Virus record (IMG/VR): IMGVR_UViG_3300000115_000013
Span: 3,125-60,424 of that record
DNA: 57,300 nucleotides
Source of the DNA: a virus
Direction: 5' to 3' (one strand)
Shown: piece by piece, positions 39,649 through 49,957 of the stretch
Layout of the letters: every line of letters begins with the position of its first letter
How positions within the stretch are numbered: the stretch's first letter is position 1
Position numbers and translations under genes: made by a program
Notes under the pieces: generated by a model
Seen by the model: only the letters and a program-made list of their open reading frames with translations
Told to the model about the DNA's origin: nothing
The model's database searches: none

Positions 39649-42600
39649 ATGACTATAACAAAAAGATTAGTAAAAGGAAGTGAACTATCATATGCAGAAA
39701 TGGATTCAAATTTTACTGACTTAGATGAAAGAACAGTAGTACTTGAAACTGCAAATAGTACTAGTTCACAAGTAACTACTGCTAATATTGGTTCATTACT
39801 TAATGTGGATACAACTGGTGTTATTAATGGACAAGTATTGAAATATGATAGTAATGCTAACAAATGGAAACCATCATCAGATTTGTCTGGTGGCGGTAGT
39901 GGAGGAGGGATTGCACTAACAGACCTGAGCTTAATACAATCTGCAGATAGCGGCTTAGGTTCTGCAACATATAACAGCGTAACTGGACAATTTACTATTG
40001 CAATGCCAGATTTAACACCATATGCTAAAACAATTCAATTATTTACAACTTCAGATGTAGATTCACATTTAAACCAAAGTAACCCAACTAATGGTTATGT
40101 TCTTAGTTGGAATGGTAGTGATTATACGTGGGTAGACAATGGAGTTATTACTGAAACAGATCCAATATTTACCGCAAGTCCAGCAAGTACTATAACAAAT
40201 ACAAAAATTACCAATTGGGATACATCATATGGGTGGGGAGATCACTCAGTAGAAGGTTATTTAAAGTCAGAAACAGATCCAATCTTTACAGCACATGCGG
40301 CAAATAACGTAACAAATACAAAAATTACCAATTGGGATACATCATATGGGTGGGGAGATCACTCAGTAGAAGGTTATTTAAAGTCAGAAACAGATCCAAT
40401 ATTTACCGCAAGTCCAGCAAGTACTATAACAAATACAAAAATTACCAATTGGGATACATCATATGGGTGGGGTGATCATAGCACAGCAGGTTACTTAACA
40501 AGTTTTACAGAAACGAATACTAGTTTATCACTTGCTACTAATATACTAAAGTATACAGACGAAGCTGGCGCAGTAACAAACATAGATTTAAGTTTATATT
40601 TAGACGACACAAATTTAGCAAAATTAACATCTGGTACAATTAATGGAGCTACTGGTATAGCAACATTTCTCAGAGATGATGCTTCATCTTTTACAGTTGA
40701 TTTTAGTCAACTCTTTGACGATACAAACTTATCTAGAATTGACAGCGCAACCTTTGCTAGTGGAACTCTAACACTTACTAGAAGTGATACATCAACTGCA
40801 TCTACTGTCAATTTGGACGGTAGATATCTACAAAACTTAGCCACGCAAACTACTGATAATCTTTCTGAAGGGTCTACAAATCTTTATTATACTCAAGCAA
40901 GATTCAATTCTGCACTATCTACTAAATCTACAACAGACCTTTCTGAAGGAACCAACTTATACTATACAGACGCTAGAGTAGATGCAAGGATCACCAATGC
41001 TGGGTTGTTTGATGGAGATTATAATTCCCTAACAAACCTACCAACTCTATTTAATGGACAATTTGGTAGTCTTACTGGTAAACCAACTACAATATCAGGG
41101 TATGGAATTACAGATGCATTTGATGGTGACTATACAAATTTAACAAACAAACCAACATTATTTGATGGGCAGTTCAGTTCTTTAACTAACACGCCAACTA
41201 CAATAGCAGGTTATGGAATTACTGATGCATTGGCATTAGGTACAACTAGTACAACAGCACTAGCAGGTGATACAGCATTATTTGATGGTGACTACACGAA
41301 CTTAACAAATAAACCTACCATACCTGCTGTGCTTACAGATTTAAGTATTAGTGATGGCACAAATGGTCAAGTATTAACAACAGATGGTAGCGGAAACTTT
41401 ACCTTCCAAGCTATTTCAGCTGGTGGATCTACTACACTTTCTGGACTAACTGATACAACAATTGCAAGCGTACAGCAATTCCAATCATTACAATGGAGTG
41501 GGACAAAATGGGTAAACGCTTATCCTAGTATACAGCATTTATCAGACATTGATAGACTAAACAATCCATCAAACGGTGATACTCTGGTATGGAATGCACT
41601 TAACAATCAATATGAATATTCTCAGGCAGTTGTTTCTGACCAATCACTTGCTACTACAGACGATGTAATATTTAATAATATTACAGCAACAAATCTTGTT
41701 CAAGCAAATGCATTTGAAGGTAACATATATGACACTAACGGTAATGTTCTACTTGATAATACAAGTGGTGCGGCAAGTTTCGGTGGTAATATTTCATCAA
41801 GTGGTTCATCATCATTCTCAGGTACAGTAGATTTCAATGGTGCTACAATTAACAATTTAAATTTAGCATTAGGAGATTTATCAAATGTAGATCCGGTAGC
41901 CCCAACAACTGGCCATGTTTTAAAATGGGGTGGCAGCCAATGGGCTCCTGGACTTAGTGGCGATATGCCAACATCGGGCGGCACGTTTACTGGTGATGTA
42001 AATTTTGCTACAGGCAAAATAACAGGCGTTACTGATATTACCACAGGCCCAGCATCTGGAAGTCCTAGCATAAACCTTGGTGACGGTACTGGCAACTTCG
42101 GTAATCCTATTATCAATTTCAACGCCGCAACCGCTGGCGTATCAGGACACATTACACATATCGCAAATGGTGGATTTGAAATAAAATCTAATAGTGGAGG
42201 CGAGTACATACGATTGCAGACATATGACTCTAGTCATTTCACGCCTTTAGAAGTTGTTGGAAATGTCGTTACAATTAGCCAGGCATATACTCTTCCTTCA
42301 AGTGATGGCACAACCGGACAAGTACTACAAACCAATGGCGCAGGTGTTTTAAGTTTTACATCATTAAGCAGTGGAGGCATACTTAGTTTAGCAGATGACA
42401 CAACACCACAACTAGGTGGTGCTCTAGATTCTAACTCCCATGATGTAGTGCTTAAAGGTACTGGTCCTTATTATAATAATAATATAACCTTTGATGCTAG
42501 TCAAGACATACTTCATTTTGAAGATGGTATGACAATAAGAATGGGCACAGGCTCTGGTGCAGCTGACGGTGAAGATTTTTGGATATTCCATAATGGAACT

Positions 42601-45018
42601 GATAGTTATATTGAACATCGTCCAACGGCTCCTGGAAAACTTATGGTTAATTCAAACCATATGGAATTAAGAGCTTCTGGCGGATACAAATATATGTCAG
42701 GACGAGATTCGACTGGCTCTGGGGTAGACGAAGTTAAATTTTACTTTGGAGCTAATTCTGAAAAGCTCGCTTTATCTGCAACGGGTATTACAGTATCAGG
42801 TAACATAACTACAACAGGATATATTGCTGGACCTGCTACATTGACAATTGATCCAGCTGCGGTGGGCGACGATACTGGTACAGTTGTAATAGCAGGAGAC
42901 TTACAAGTTGATGGGACCACAACCACAGTAAACAGCGCCACACTTGACGTTGCAGATATCAATATTACTGTAGCAAAAGGAGCGGCAAACGCCGCCGCTG
43001 CTAATGGTGCAGGCCTTACTGTTGATGGGGCTAGTGCAACATTAACATATGCAAGTTCAGGAGATAATTGGGCGTTCAACAAACCATTAGACATGGGCGG
43101 TAATAATATTACCACAACAGGCCAAATGCTTTATAGTAATGTTTATAGTGCCGAAGTTGACCTGCCAAATGCTAGTACATATCATGGAATGTTTGCACAT
43201 GTTCATGGTACCGGAAAAGGATATTTTGCACATAGTGGTAACTGGATAGCATTACAAAACGAAAATGCATTGGAAGGAGATGTAGACACACATCTCAACA
43301 CAACAAGTGCTGGAACTGGACAAGTATTAGGTTGGACTGGCTCAGACTTTAACTGGGTAACGATGAGTAGTGGCTTAGGTAATATAGTAGAAGATATTAG
43401 TCCACAACTTGGCGGACCACTAGATGTAAATGGAAAAGTAATTACTAGTTCTGGTAACGGAAATATTGAAATTAAGCCTGCTGGAACAGGACGTACTGAA
43501 TTTGAAAACGAAATACAATTTTTAGGTACTAGCTATACTACTGAATGGTTATCTGTAGGACATTGGAGTTTTAGAGATGGAGTACAAGCACGTTTTGGTA
43601 ATACTGATGATTTAGTAATAAAACATGACGGATCTGATAGTTATATTGACGAGACTGGTACTGGAAATCTTATTATTAAATCGTCATTTTTAGATATTAA
43701 AGATGCAAGCAATGTGGAATTAATTTCTGCAGATGCATCTGAAGTTAGATTACGCCAAGGCGGTAATATTAAACTCAAAACAGCTTCCACTGGTGTAGAT
43801 GTTACAGGTGATGTTTCTCTAACAGGTTCCATTACATCAACTGCCGTAGGCACACCAACTATTACTAGTAGTACTGATATTGTTCTAGCGGCCAATAGTG
43901 GCAGCGGGATAGTTAATGTTAGTGGAAGTAAAATTACAAACCTAGGAACACCAACATCAACATCAGATGCTGCAACCAAAGCATATGTTGATGCAAACGC
44001 TGGCGGCGGAGCCGATCTATATGCAGTTGAAACAACAGGTTCAACAAATCCTACAGCATCTGGTACTTTGAGTATTGCCATTGGTAGTTTAGCAGAAGCA
44101 TCGGGTCTTAGATCCATTAGTATAGGCAGAGATGCAACAGCTTCGGCAACAAATAGTGTTGCTATTGGAACTGATAGTGTAGCAGGAATTTTAGGCTCTA
44201 TTGCTATACAAGGAAATATTAGCGGTAGTGGAACTACGGCTTCGATCTCAATGTTAGGAACAACAACTGCTCAAGGTGCGGTTCAAATAGGTCAAAATGG
44301 TTATGTACAAGGTCAGTATGCTACAGCGGTAGGATATAATGCTGATGTTTATAGCAGTGGTTCAAATGGTACAGCTTTGGGATATAATGCACAGGTTAAT
44401 GGTAGTGGTGCAACTGCTTTGACAAATAGCTATGCTACTGGTGCTGATAGTTTTGCGGCGGCGATAGCAAACAACAGTAATGCTTACGGTTCCATAGGTG
44501 CTAATAGTGTTGCCTTAGGATATTTGGCTAATGCTGCAGGAGACTTTTCAGTTGCCATTGGTAAAAATGCCTCTGCAACTGGTAACGATACAATTGCGTT
44601 GGGCGGTGCAACTACTCTAGTAAAAGTTGACGGAACACTTGAGGTTAGTGGATTTAAAGTTTCTGGAGATGTTGAGGAAAAGTTTACTACACTTACAGGT
44701 TCATCATCAGTCGTTACACACGACTGTTCTACAGCCGCTATATTTTATCACACAGGGGCGACAGGAGATTTTACTATAAACCTAACAAATATAAATTCTA
44801 CACAAGAATATGCAAAAGGAATAGCAGTAGTTGTAAGTCAAGGTGCTACAGCATACATGCCAACTGCATTACAAATTGGCGGGTCAGTACAGACAATTAA
44901 TTGGCAAGGTGGAAGTGCACCATCTGGTACAGATTCTGGAATAGATGTTATATCCTTTACAATACTTAATGATGGTGGAACTTATGTAGTGTTAGGTCAA
45001 TCAGTAGCATATAGTTAA
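39649..45018 (+). CDS. Large tail fibre protein with tandem repeats and YadA-like head
   Basis: A 1789-residue beta-rich fibre. It starts KRLVKGSELSYAEMDSNFTD, a fibre-attachment segment common in marine phages. Residues about 168-285 hold three 39-residue repeats (from 40153, 117-bp period). Then GDYTNLTNKPT units recur. The middle includes alternating Gly/Ser/Thr strands. Near the C-terminus, SIAIGSLAEASG and VAIGTDSVAGIL units, then ALGYNAQV, form a YadA-head-like left-handed parallel beta roll (residues about 1470-1650). It ends in a beta domain. It should bind the host surface. Perfect DNA repeats allow length change by recombination. Confidence 0.9.
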   Translation: MTITKRLVKGSELSYAEMDSNFTDLDERTVVLETANSTSSQVTTANIGSLLNVDTTGVINGQVLKYDSNANKWKPSSDLSGGGSGGGIALTDLSLIQSADSGLGSATYNSVTGQFTIAMPDLTPYAKTIQLFTTSDVDSHLNQSNPTNGYVLSWNGSDYTWVDNGVITETDPIFTASPASTITNTKITNWDTSYGWGDHSVEGYLKSETDPIFTAHAANNVTNTKITNWDTSYGWGDHSVEGYLKSETDPIFTASPASTITNTKITNWDTSYGWGDHSTAGYLTSFTETNTSLSLATNILKYTDEAGAVTNIDLSLYLDDTNLAKLTSGTINGATGIATFLRDDASSFTVDFSQLFDDTNLSRIDSATFASGTLTLTRSDTSTASTVNLDGRYLQNLATQTTDNLSEGSTNLYYTQARFNSALSTKSTTDLSEGTNLYYTDARVDARITNAGLFDGDYNSLTNLPTLFNGQFGSLTGKPTTISGYGITDAFDGDYTNLTNKPTLFDGQFSSLTNTPTTIAGYGITDALALGTTSTTALAGDTALFDGDYTNLTNKPTIPAVLTDLSISDGTNGQVLTTDGSGNFTFQAISAGGSTTLSGLTDTTIASVQQFQSLQWSGTKWVNAYPSIQHLSDIDRLNNPSNGDTLVWNALNNQYEYSQAVVSDQSLATTDDVIFNNITATNLVQANAFEGNIYDTNGNVLLDNTSGAASFGGNISSSGSSSFSGTVDFNGATINNLNLALGDLSNVDPVAPTTGHVLKWGGSQWAPGLSGDMPTSGGTFTGDVNFATGKITGVTDITTGPASGSPSINLGDGTGNFGNPIINFNAATAGVSGHITHIANGGFEIKSNSGGEYIRLQTYDSSHFTPLEVVGNVVTISQAYTLPSSDGTTGQVLQTNGAGVLSFTSLSSGGILSLADDTTPQLGGALDSNSHDVVLKGTGPYYNNNITFDASQDILHFEDGMTIRMGTGSGAADGEDFWIFHNGTDSYIEHRPTAPGKLMVNSNHMELRASGGYKYMSGRDSTGSGVDEVKFYFGANSEKLALSATGITVSGNITTTGYIAGPATLTIDPAAVGDDTGTVVIAGDLQVDGTTTTVNSATLDVADINITVAKGAANAAAANGAGLTVDGASATLTYASSGDNWAFNKPLDMGGNNITTTGQMLYSNVYSAEVDLPNASTYHGMFAHVHGTGKGYFAHSGNWIALQNENALEGDVDTHLNTTSAGTGQVLGWTGSDFNWVTMSSGLGNIVEDISPQLGGPLDVNGKVITSSGNGNIEIKPAGTGRTEFENEIQFLGTSYTTEWLSVGHWSFRDGVQARFGNTDDLVIKHDGSDSYIDETGTGNLIIKSSFLDIKDASNVELISADASEVRLRQGGNIKLKTASTGVDVTGDVSLTGSITSTAVGTPTITSSTDIVLAANSGSGIVNVSGSKITNLGTPTSTSDAATKAYVDANAGGGADLYAVETTGSTNPTASGTLSIAIGSLAEASGLRSISIGRDATASATNSVAIGTDSVAGILGSIAIQGNISGSGTTASISMLGTTTAQGAVQIGQNGYVQGQYATAVGYNADVYSSGSNGTALGYNAQVNGSGATALTNSYATGADSFAAAIANNSNAYGSIGANSVALGYLANAAGDFSVAIGKNASATGNDTIALGGATTLVKVDGTLEVSGFKVSGDVEEKFTTLTGSSSVVTHDCSTAAIFYHTGATGDFTINLTNINSTQEYAKGIAVVVSQGATAYMPTALQIGGSVQTINWQGGSAPSGTDSGIDVISFTILNDGGTYVVLGQSVAYS
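40153..40503 (+). repeat. Three tandem 117-bp repeats in the fibre gene
   Basis: Units begin at 40153, 40270 and 40387. Each encodes ETDPIFTA...NTKITNWDTSYGWGDHS. Long stretches are identical in DNA, including silent positions, so duplication is recent or maintained by recombination. Confidence 0.9.
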
Positions 45019-45027
45019 GGAATAAAA

Positions 45028-48000
45028 ATGCCAATTATTAATTTACCAAGTTCAAGTAGTTCAATGTTAAGAGGTAACACAGCAGGCGGAGGCGGTGCTT
45101 TCGACCCTTTAATTGGTGAACACACTTATACCACACCGGGTCAATATTATTTTACAGTACCTGCTGGTGTCACATCGCTTAGTGCAGTAGTTGTTGGCGG
45201 TGGTGGTTCAGGAGGTAAAGGCACAAATGCCGCAGGCGGCGGTGCGTTAGCATATGTAAATAATAAAACATATACTCCAGGCACGATTCTTACTATTGTT
45301 GTTGGCGCTGGCGGGACAGGACCATCAGGTGCTGGTACAAATAACGAACCTGGAGAAGCTGGCGGAAGCAGTTATGCGTTAGGTGCCCATGCTGGCGGTG
45401 GCGATGGCGGTCAGGCAGGTGGCCCTGCATATGGTATAGATGGACAATTTGGAGGCGGTGGCCTTGGTGGAGTACCAAGTGGTGTATATACAGTTGGACG
45501 TACAGGCGGTCGCGGCGGAGGACATTCAGGTGTAGGCGATAACTCAGGGGGCGGTAGTGCTGCGGGTTATAGTTCAAACGGTAAAAACGGTGGTAGCGCA
45601 TCCGGATCTAGTGCCGGGTTAGCAGGAGCTGGCGGCTCTGGTGGTTCTGGTGCTGGTACAAACTCACCCGCAAATGGTGGGTCCTATGTGATTGGTGGAT
45701 CGGGCGGCGGCGTTGGTACATACGGTGAAGGTTCAAATGGAGCCGCAGGACAGGCTAGTGCATCAACTCAAGCAGATGCACACGGTACTGCAGGATCAGG
45801 TGGATCGGGTGTAACTCATGGTGCTGGTACTGGTAGTGCTTACGGGGGTTCTTATACATTAGACGGCGGTGATGGCGCAGTTCGTATTATATACGGTGCA
45901 GGACGAGCGTTTCCTTCAACTAACACAAGTGCTGCTATTTCTGGTAGTAATATTACATTAAACGGTACGCAGATTGCATCATCAGCAACTGGCGAACATC
46001 AATTTCTTAACCCTGGTACATTTAGTTGGTTGTGCCCCACAGGAGTTACCAAAGTTAGCGTAGTTTGTATTGGCGGTGGCGGAGGCGGCGGTGGCGGTTA
46101 TGGACCTGGCGGTGGCGGAGGCGGTCTCGCATATAAAAATGATATTCCAGTGACACCAGGTCAAACTTACACAGTTGTAGTTGGCGATGCAGGTACTGGT
46201 GCGTCAGATGATGGTGATGGCAGCCTCTGGACACTGGCACAAGGTAGCGGTGGCGGTGCGTCTTACTTTATGAGTGCAAACACTGTTCGGGCTACTGGCG
46301 GGGCTGGAGCAACAACAACTAGTGCTTCTGGATCTGTTGGTGGCCAGTTTACTAATGGTGATAATGGCGGATCTGGCGGATTAGCCGCTGTTTCTGGAGC
46401 AGGATATCATTGGCCAGGCGGCGGCGCAGGTGGTTATACTGGAAGTGGAGGGAGAACAGGGTCAAGTGGTTCTGCATATGCTGGTCATTCAGGAACAGAT
46501 TATTATGGACATGATGGTGCCGGAGGCGGAGGCGGGGGCGGTGGATACATTGGAAGTCACACTGCTGGTGCTGGAGGCGGTGGAACTGGAATTTTTGGTC
46601 AAGGATCAAACGGAGCTGGTGGAACAAATGGACCAACTGGTGGTGGTGGAGGATCTGGTGGTGGTGCTGGTTCCGCTGGTGTTGGTAATACTGGTGGTAT
46701 TGGTGGTAGCCCTGGTGGTGGCGGTGGTTGCGGTTATTACACTGGCGGCGATGGCGCCGCAGGTGCAGTTCGTATTGTTTGGGGTGGCAGAGCATTTCCT
46801 AGTGCAAATGTTGATTTAGCATCGTCAAATTCAAATGTTACCTACGAACCAGCAGCTGGTCCTAATTGGACAACGTTATCGCAGACTCAACAAGTGGTTG
46901 CTGGTTCGCCAAGTTTGAATGCAGCATTTGGACGAAGTCTGGCTTTTTCAGAGGACGGAAATTACCTTCTGGTTGGTGCATCAGGTGATAGATCAGGCGG
47001 AACTTGGACTGGGAGAGTTTGGGCTTATTCAAGGAGTGGAAATACTTGGTCAAACAATCAAAATTTTGTTCCACCTAATATTACAGCCAATGACAATTTT
47101 GGTTGGGCTATTGATATTACAGGAAACTCCACAGCGGTAATAGGGGGTAGATCTGAAACTGTAGGTGGTGTATCAGATGCAGGAGCCGCATATATTTACA
47201 CACGCTCAGGAACTAACTGGTCAAGGGTTGCAGATTTAACTCAAAGTGACCCAACTTTTAACGTACTATATGGTGGTGGTGTTGGAATCAGTGGACAAAC
47301 TGCTGTTGTGGCTGCTCAACAGTTTGCTGGCGGCGGTAAAGTTTATATTTGGTACAACACTTCTGGAAATAATTGGTCACTGCAAACAACTCTAAGCGGT
47401 GCCGCAAGTGGGGATAGCTTTGGTAGCCAAGTGGCTATTGACGGTGACACATTGGCTGTTTCTGCCCCTTATGCAGAGGTTTCTGGTGTATCAAATAGAG
47501 GGCTTATATATATTTATACTAGGTCTGGAACTACTTGGTCGCTACAGCAAACTATTAATCACGGTACAATTAATTCCAGCGCCACCGTCCAAGGCGCTAA
47601 TGGCTTAGTGCTTAAAAATAATACTTTAATTTTTAGTTCCAACACGTATGTCCCAAGTGGAAGTAGTAATACTAATGTTGGTGGTATTTTTGTATACACT
47701 CGGTCAGGTACAACCTGGTCACACGAAGCAACAATAACTCCAGATCTAGCTAGTAACGGTTATATAAGTATGTTTGGTGGTGATGAGAATACAGTTGCAA
47801 TTGGACATCACGGATACAACAGCAATCAGGGGCGGGCTTGGGTTTATAGTAGATCAGGTACAAGTTGGTCACTTCAAAAATCGCTTACTGGTAGTGGCAC
47901 AGCTAGTGGTGATTACTTTGGTTATCCGTCGCATGCTGTTAGTTCCAGTGGTGAGCAAGTTGCGGTTGTGGCAGGTTTTGACACTATTAGCGGGCAAGGT

Positions 48001-48036
48001 TCCGCTGGATCTGTTTTTATATACACAACGAGTTAA
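45028..48036 (+). CDS. Glycine-rich adhesin with C-terminal propeller
   Basis: A 1002-residue protein. After a short head (NLPSSSSSMLRGN), two long glycine-rich domains follow. The first covers residues about 50-290 and the second about 350-590. Each starts with a beta motif YTTPGQYYFTVPAGVTSLSA or FLNPGTFSWLCPTGVTKVSV and then GGGGSGG-type runs. They suggest polyglycine-II-like or Gly-rich lectin folds. Residues about 620-1000 contain repeated WVYSRSG/IYTRSGTTWS segments, about six to seven blades of a beta-propeller (FG-GAP-like). It is probably a receptor-binding adhesin carried by the preceding fibre. Confidence 0.8.
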   Translation: MPIINLPSSSSSMLRGNTAGGGGAFDPLIGEHTYTTPGQYYFTVPAGVTSLSAVVVGGGGSGGKGTNAAGGGALAYVNNKTYTPGTILTIVVGAGGTGPSGAGTNNEPGEAGGSSYALGAHAGGGDGGQAGGPAYGIDGQFGGGGLGGVPSGVYTVGRTGGRGGGHSGVGDNSGGGSAAGYSSNGKNGGSASGSSAGLAGAGGSGGSGAGTNSPANGGSYVIGGSGGGVGTYGEGSNGAAGQASASTQADAHGTAGSGGSGVTHGAGTGSAYGGSYTLDGGDGAVRIIYGAGRAFPSTNTSAAISGSNITLNGTQIASSATGEHQFLNPGTFSWLCPTGVTKVSVVCIGGGGGGGGGYGPGGGGGGLAYKNDIPVTPGQTYTVVVGDAGTGASDDGDGSLWTLAQGSGGGASYFMSANTVRATGGAGATTTSASGSVGGQFTNGDNGGSGGLAAVSGAGYHWPGGGAGGYTGSGGRTGSSGSAYAGHSGTDYYGHDGAGGGGGGGGYIGSHTAGAGGGGTGIFGQGSNGAGGTNGPTGGGGGSGGGAGSAGVGNTGGIGGSPGGGGGCGYYTGGDGAAGAVRIVWGGRAFPSANVDLASSNSNVTYEPAAGPNWTTLSQTQQVVAGSPSLNAAFGRSLAFSEDGNYLLVGASGDRSGGTWTGRVWAYSRSGNTWSNNQNFVPPNITANDNFGWAIDITGNSTAVIGGRSETVGGVSDAGAAYIYTRSGTNWSRVADLTQSDPTFNVLYGGGVGISGQTAVVAAQQFAGGGKVYIWYNTSGNNWSLQTTLSGAASGDSFGSQVAIDGDTLAVSAPYAEVSGVSNRGLIYIYTRSGTTWSLQQTINHGTINSSATVQGANGLVLKNNTLIFSSNTYVPSGSSNTNVGGIFVYTRSGTTWSHEATITPDLASNGYISMFGGDENTVAIGHHGYNSNQGRAWVYSRSGTSWSLQKSLTGSGTASGDYFGYPSHAVSSSGEQVAVVAGFDTISGQGSAGSVFIYTTS

Positions 48037-48073
48037 AGCAGTGATGATGGTAACATACCAACTAATTAATACA

Positions 48074-48081
48074 GCTAAATA
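48074..48081 (+). promoter_or_regulatory. Late-type promoter GCTAAATA
   Basis: GCTAAATA on the plus strand, 17 bases before the gp15-like start, followed by GAAGGATTTCCA. Confidence 0.55.
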
Positions 48082-48098
48082 TAGTTGAAGGATTTCCA

Positions 48099-49499
48099 AT
48101 GGCGTATGAAAAATCAAAAATATCAACTGTACCATATTTTTATGATAAACAACTGCGAAGATATATTCAGCAATTTATTCGTATATTTGGTGGATTTCAA
48201 ATAGCAGTACACACTAATAGTGAAGGTAATCTTGTTTATCAAACAGTGCCTGTTAGATACGGTGATGTTAACCGTATGGCTGCACATATTGTAAAGGAAA
48301 ATAGTGAAAACACTATGAATAGTACTCCTTTTATAAGTTGTTATGTTACTGGATTAGAGACTGCACCACAAAGTAGAACTTATTCTCAATTTGAAGAAAC
48401 TGTTCCAGTTTATGAAAAAAAATATAATGAAGTTACTGGAAGTTATGAAAATGAAGTAGGAAACGTATATAGTATTAAAAGACACCAACCAGTTCCTTAT
48501 ACACTTACTATGCAAGTTGATTTATGGACTAGTAATACTGAGCAAAAGCTACAAATATTAGAACAAATACTTGTATTATTTAATCCAACACTTAATATAC
48601 ACACGTCTGATAATCCATTAGATTGGAGTAGTTTAAGTTACGTTGAATTAATCAGTAGTACGTGGAGCATGAGAACTATACCAAGTGGCATTGATGATAT
48701 TATTGATATTAGTACACTAACATTTCAACTACCTATTTTAATTAATCCTCCAGCTAAAGTTTTAAAAAATACAGTTATACATACCATTATTGATAATATT
48801 GAAGATGTTACTAGTAGTGATTTAGATTCTATTAGAGCAGGCGGGAGTTATTCACCATTGTTTACTAGTTATAAAATTATAACTCTAGACAATTATAAAA
48901 TGAAATTTTTAGTTGACAATGCAGGAAATGCCACAGCTCAGTTATTGAACAGAGACACTAGTGCAACAGACAATAATGCACAGATATTAAATTGGGTATC
49001 AATTTTTAAACCATATGGTGAATTCAGAGATAGTATAAGCCAAATTAGATTAAAACAAACTACTGACCCATCTAATACTGCTGATGATATAATTGGTAAT
49101 ATTGTTGTTAATACTGGAAATTCAAATCTACTTAACATTACATTAGACATCGATACACTACCAGCTAACACACAAGGTATTGTAGATGCCGTAATTAATC
49201 CACAAGCTAACTTTCCTGGTGATGGAACGTTAACCGCCGCAGCTGACAATGATAGATATTTGTTAACATCTGATGTAGCTGGAGGAAGTGGTTGGGGCGG
49301 CATTATAGCAACGAAACATGATATTATACAGTACAATGGAAGTAATTGGAGTGTTGTATTTGATGCTAGTCTAAATGGTACAACAGTACAACATATAACA
49401 AATACTACAACTGGCGATAAACTTAAATGGAATGGATCAGAATGGGTTAATGCGTTTGAAGGAACATACAATCCTGGCTTCTGGCGAATATATATGTAA
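48099..49499 (+). CDS. 15: Tail sheath stabilizer gp15-like with fibre-type C-terminal extension
   Basis: A 466-residue protein. PYFYDKQLRRYIQQFIRIFG, then VPVRYGDVNRMAAHIVKENS and STPFISCYVTGLETAPQSRT match T4-like gp15, which caps the tail tube and sheath. T4 gp15 has 272 residues. The extra C-terminal part includes AAADNDRYLLTSDVAGGSGW and YNGSNWSVVFDASLNG, a domain usually found in phage fibres and structural proteins. It overlaps the Nudix gene start (TAATG). Confidence 0.8.
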   Translation: MAYEKSKISTVPYFYDKQLRRYIQQFIRIFGGFQIAVHTNSEGNLVYQTVPVRYGDVNRMAAHIVKENSENTMNSTPFISCYVTGLETAPQSRTYSQFEETVPVYEKKYNEVTGSYENEVGNVYSIKRHQPVPYTLTMQVDLWTSNTEQKLQILEQILVLFNPTLNIHTSDNPLDWSSLSYVELISSTWSMRTIPSGIDDIIDISTLTFQLPILINPPAKVLKNTVIHTIIDNIEDVTSSDLDSIRAGGSYSPLFTSYKIITLDNYKMKFLVDNAGNATAQLLNRDTSATDNNAQILNWVSIFKPYGEFRDSISQIRLKQTTDPSNTADDIIGNIVVNTGNSNLLNITLDIDTLPANTQGIVDAVINPQANFPGDGTLTAAADNDRYLLTSDVAGGSGWGGIIATKHDIIQYNGSNWSVVFDASLNGTTVQHITNTTTGDKLKWNGSEWVNAFEGTYNPGFWRIYM

Positions 49500-49957
49500 T
49501 GATAAGTGCAAGTGGGTGTTGCTTCTTGGCCCTTGATACCGGAAGAATAATGCTACAACAAAGAAGTAAGACTAGCAGTCATCCGTTAACTTGGAGTTTC
49601 TGGGGAGGAAAGTCTGAAAAGAAAGAACGTCCTATTGAAACATTATTAAGGGAATGTAACGAAGAAATGGGAATACTTCCTGATATTGAAAAAGTATATC
49701 CATTACATACTTTTCTTAGTGATGATAAAAAATTTACATATAATACATTCTGCATTACAGTATTTGAAGAGTTTATTCCTGTATGCAATGGTGAAAGTAG
49801 TGGGTATGCATGGGTAGGTATACATGCTTGGCCTAAGCCATTACATCGTGGTGCTAGAGCTGTATTAGAACAACCTGATATGGTTGAGAAAATTACAACA
49901 ATATATAATCGCCAAAAGGATAAACTAGACTTACCAAATTGGTTAGACAGTTTTTAA
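49499..49957 (+). CDS. Nudix hydrolase
   Basis: A 152-residue Nudix fold hydrolase. The Nudix box is GKSEKKERPIETLLRECNEE followed by MGI, matching GX5EX7REUXEEXGU exactly. WSFWGGK precedes it. Nudix enzymes cleave nucleoside diphosphate derivatives, such as (d)NTPs, NADH, ADP-sugars or capped RNA. In T4, NudE cleaves ADP-ribose and dinucleoside polyphosphates. It overlaps gp15 by one base and converges with the bilin reductase gene, overlapping by 4 bases. Confidence 0.92.
   Translation: MISASGCCFLALDTGRIMLQQRSKTSSHPLTWSFWGGKSEKKERPIETLLRECNEEMGILPDIEKVYPLHTFLSDDKKFTYNTFCITVFEEFIPVCNGESSGYAWVGIHAWPKPLHRGARAVLEQPDMVEKITTIYNRQKDKLDLPNWLDSF

Noticed and set aside
40153-40503. Regular repeats as a possible CRISPR array
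   Set aside because: The repeats are in frame, 117 bp without spacers, and encode the fibre repeat unit.
41700-42209. A 169-codon open frame opposite the fibre gene
   Set aside because: It is antisense to a clear coding gene, has no ribosome-binding site and low-complexity composition.
46352-46819. Long open frames on both strands across the Gly-rich adhesin
   Set aside because: They arise from the GGN-rich coding sequence; proteins are His/Gln/Arg or Val/Leu-biased and carry no start signals.
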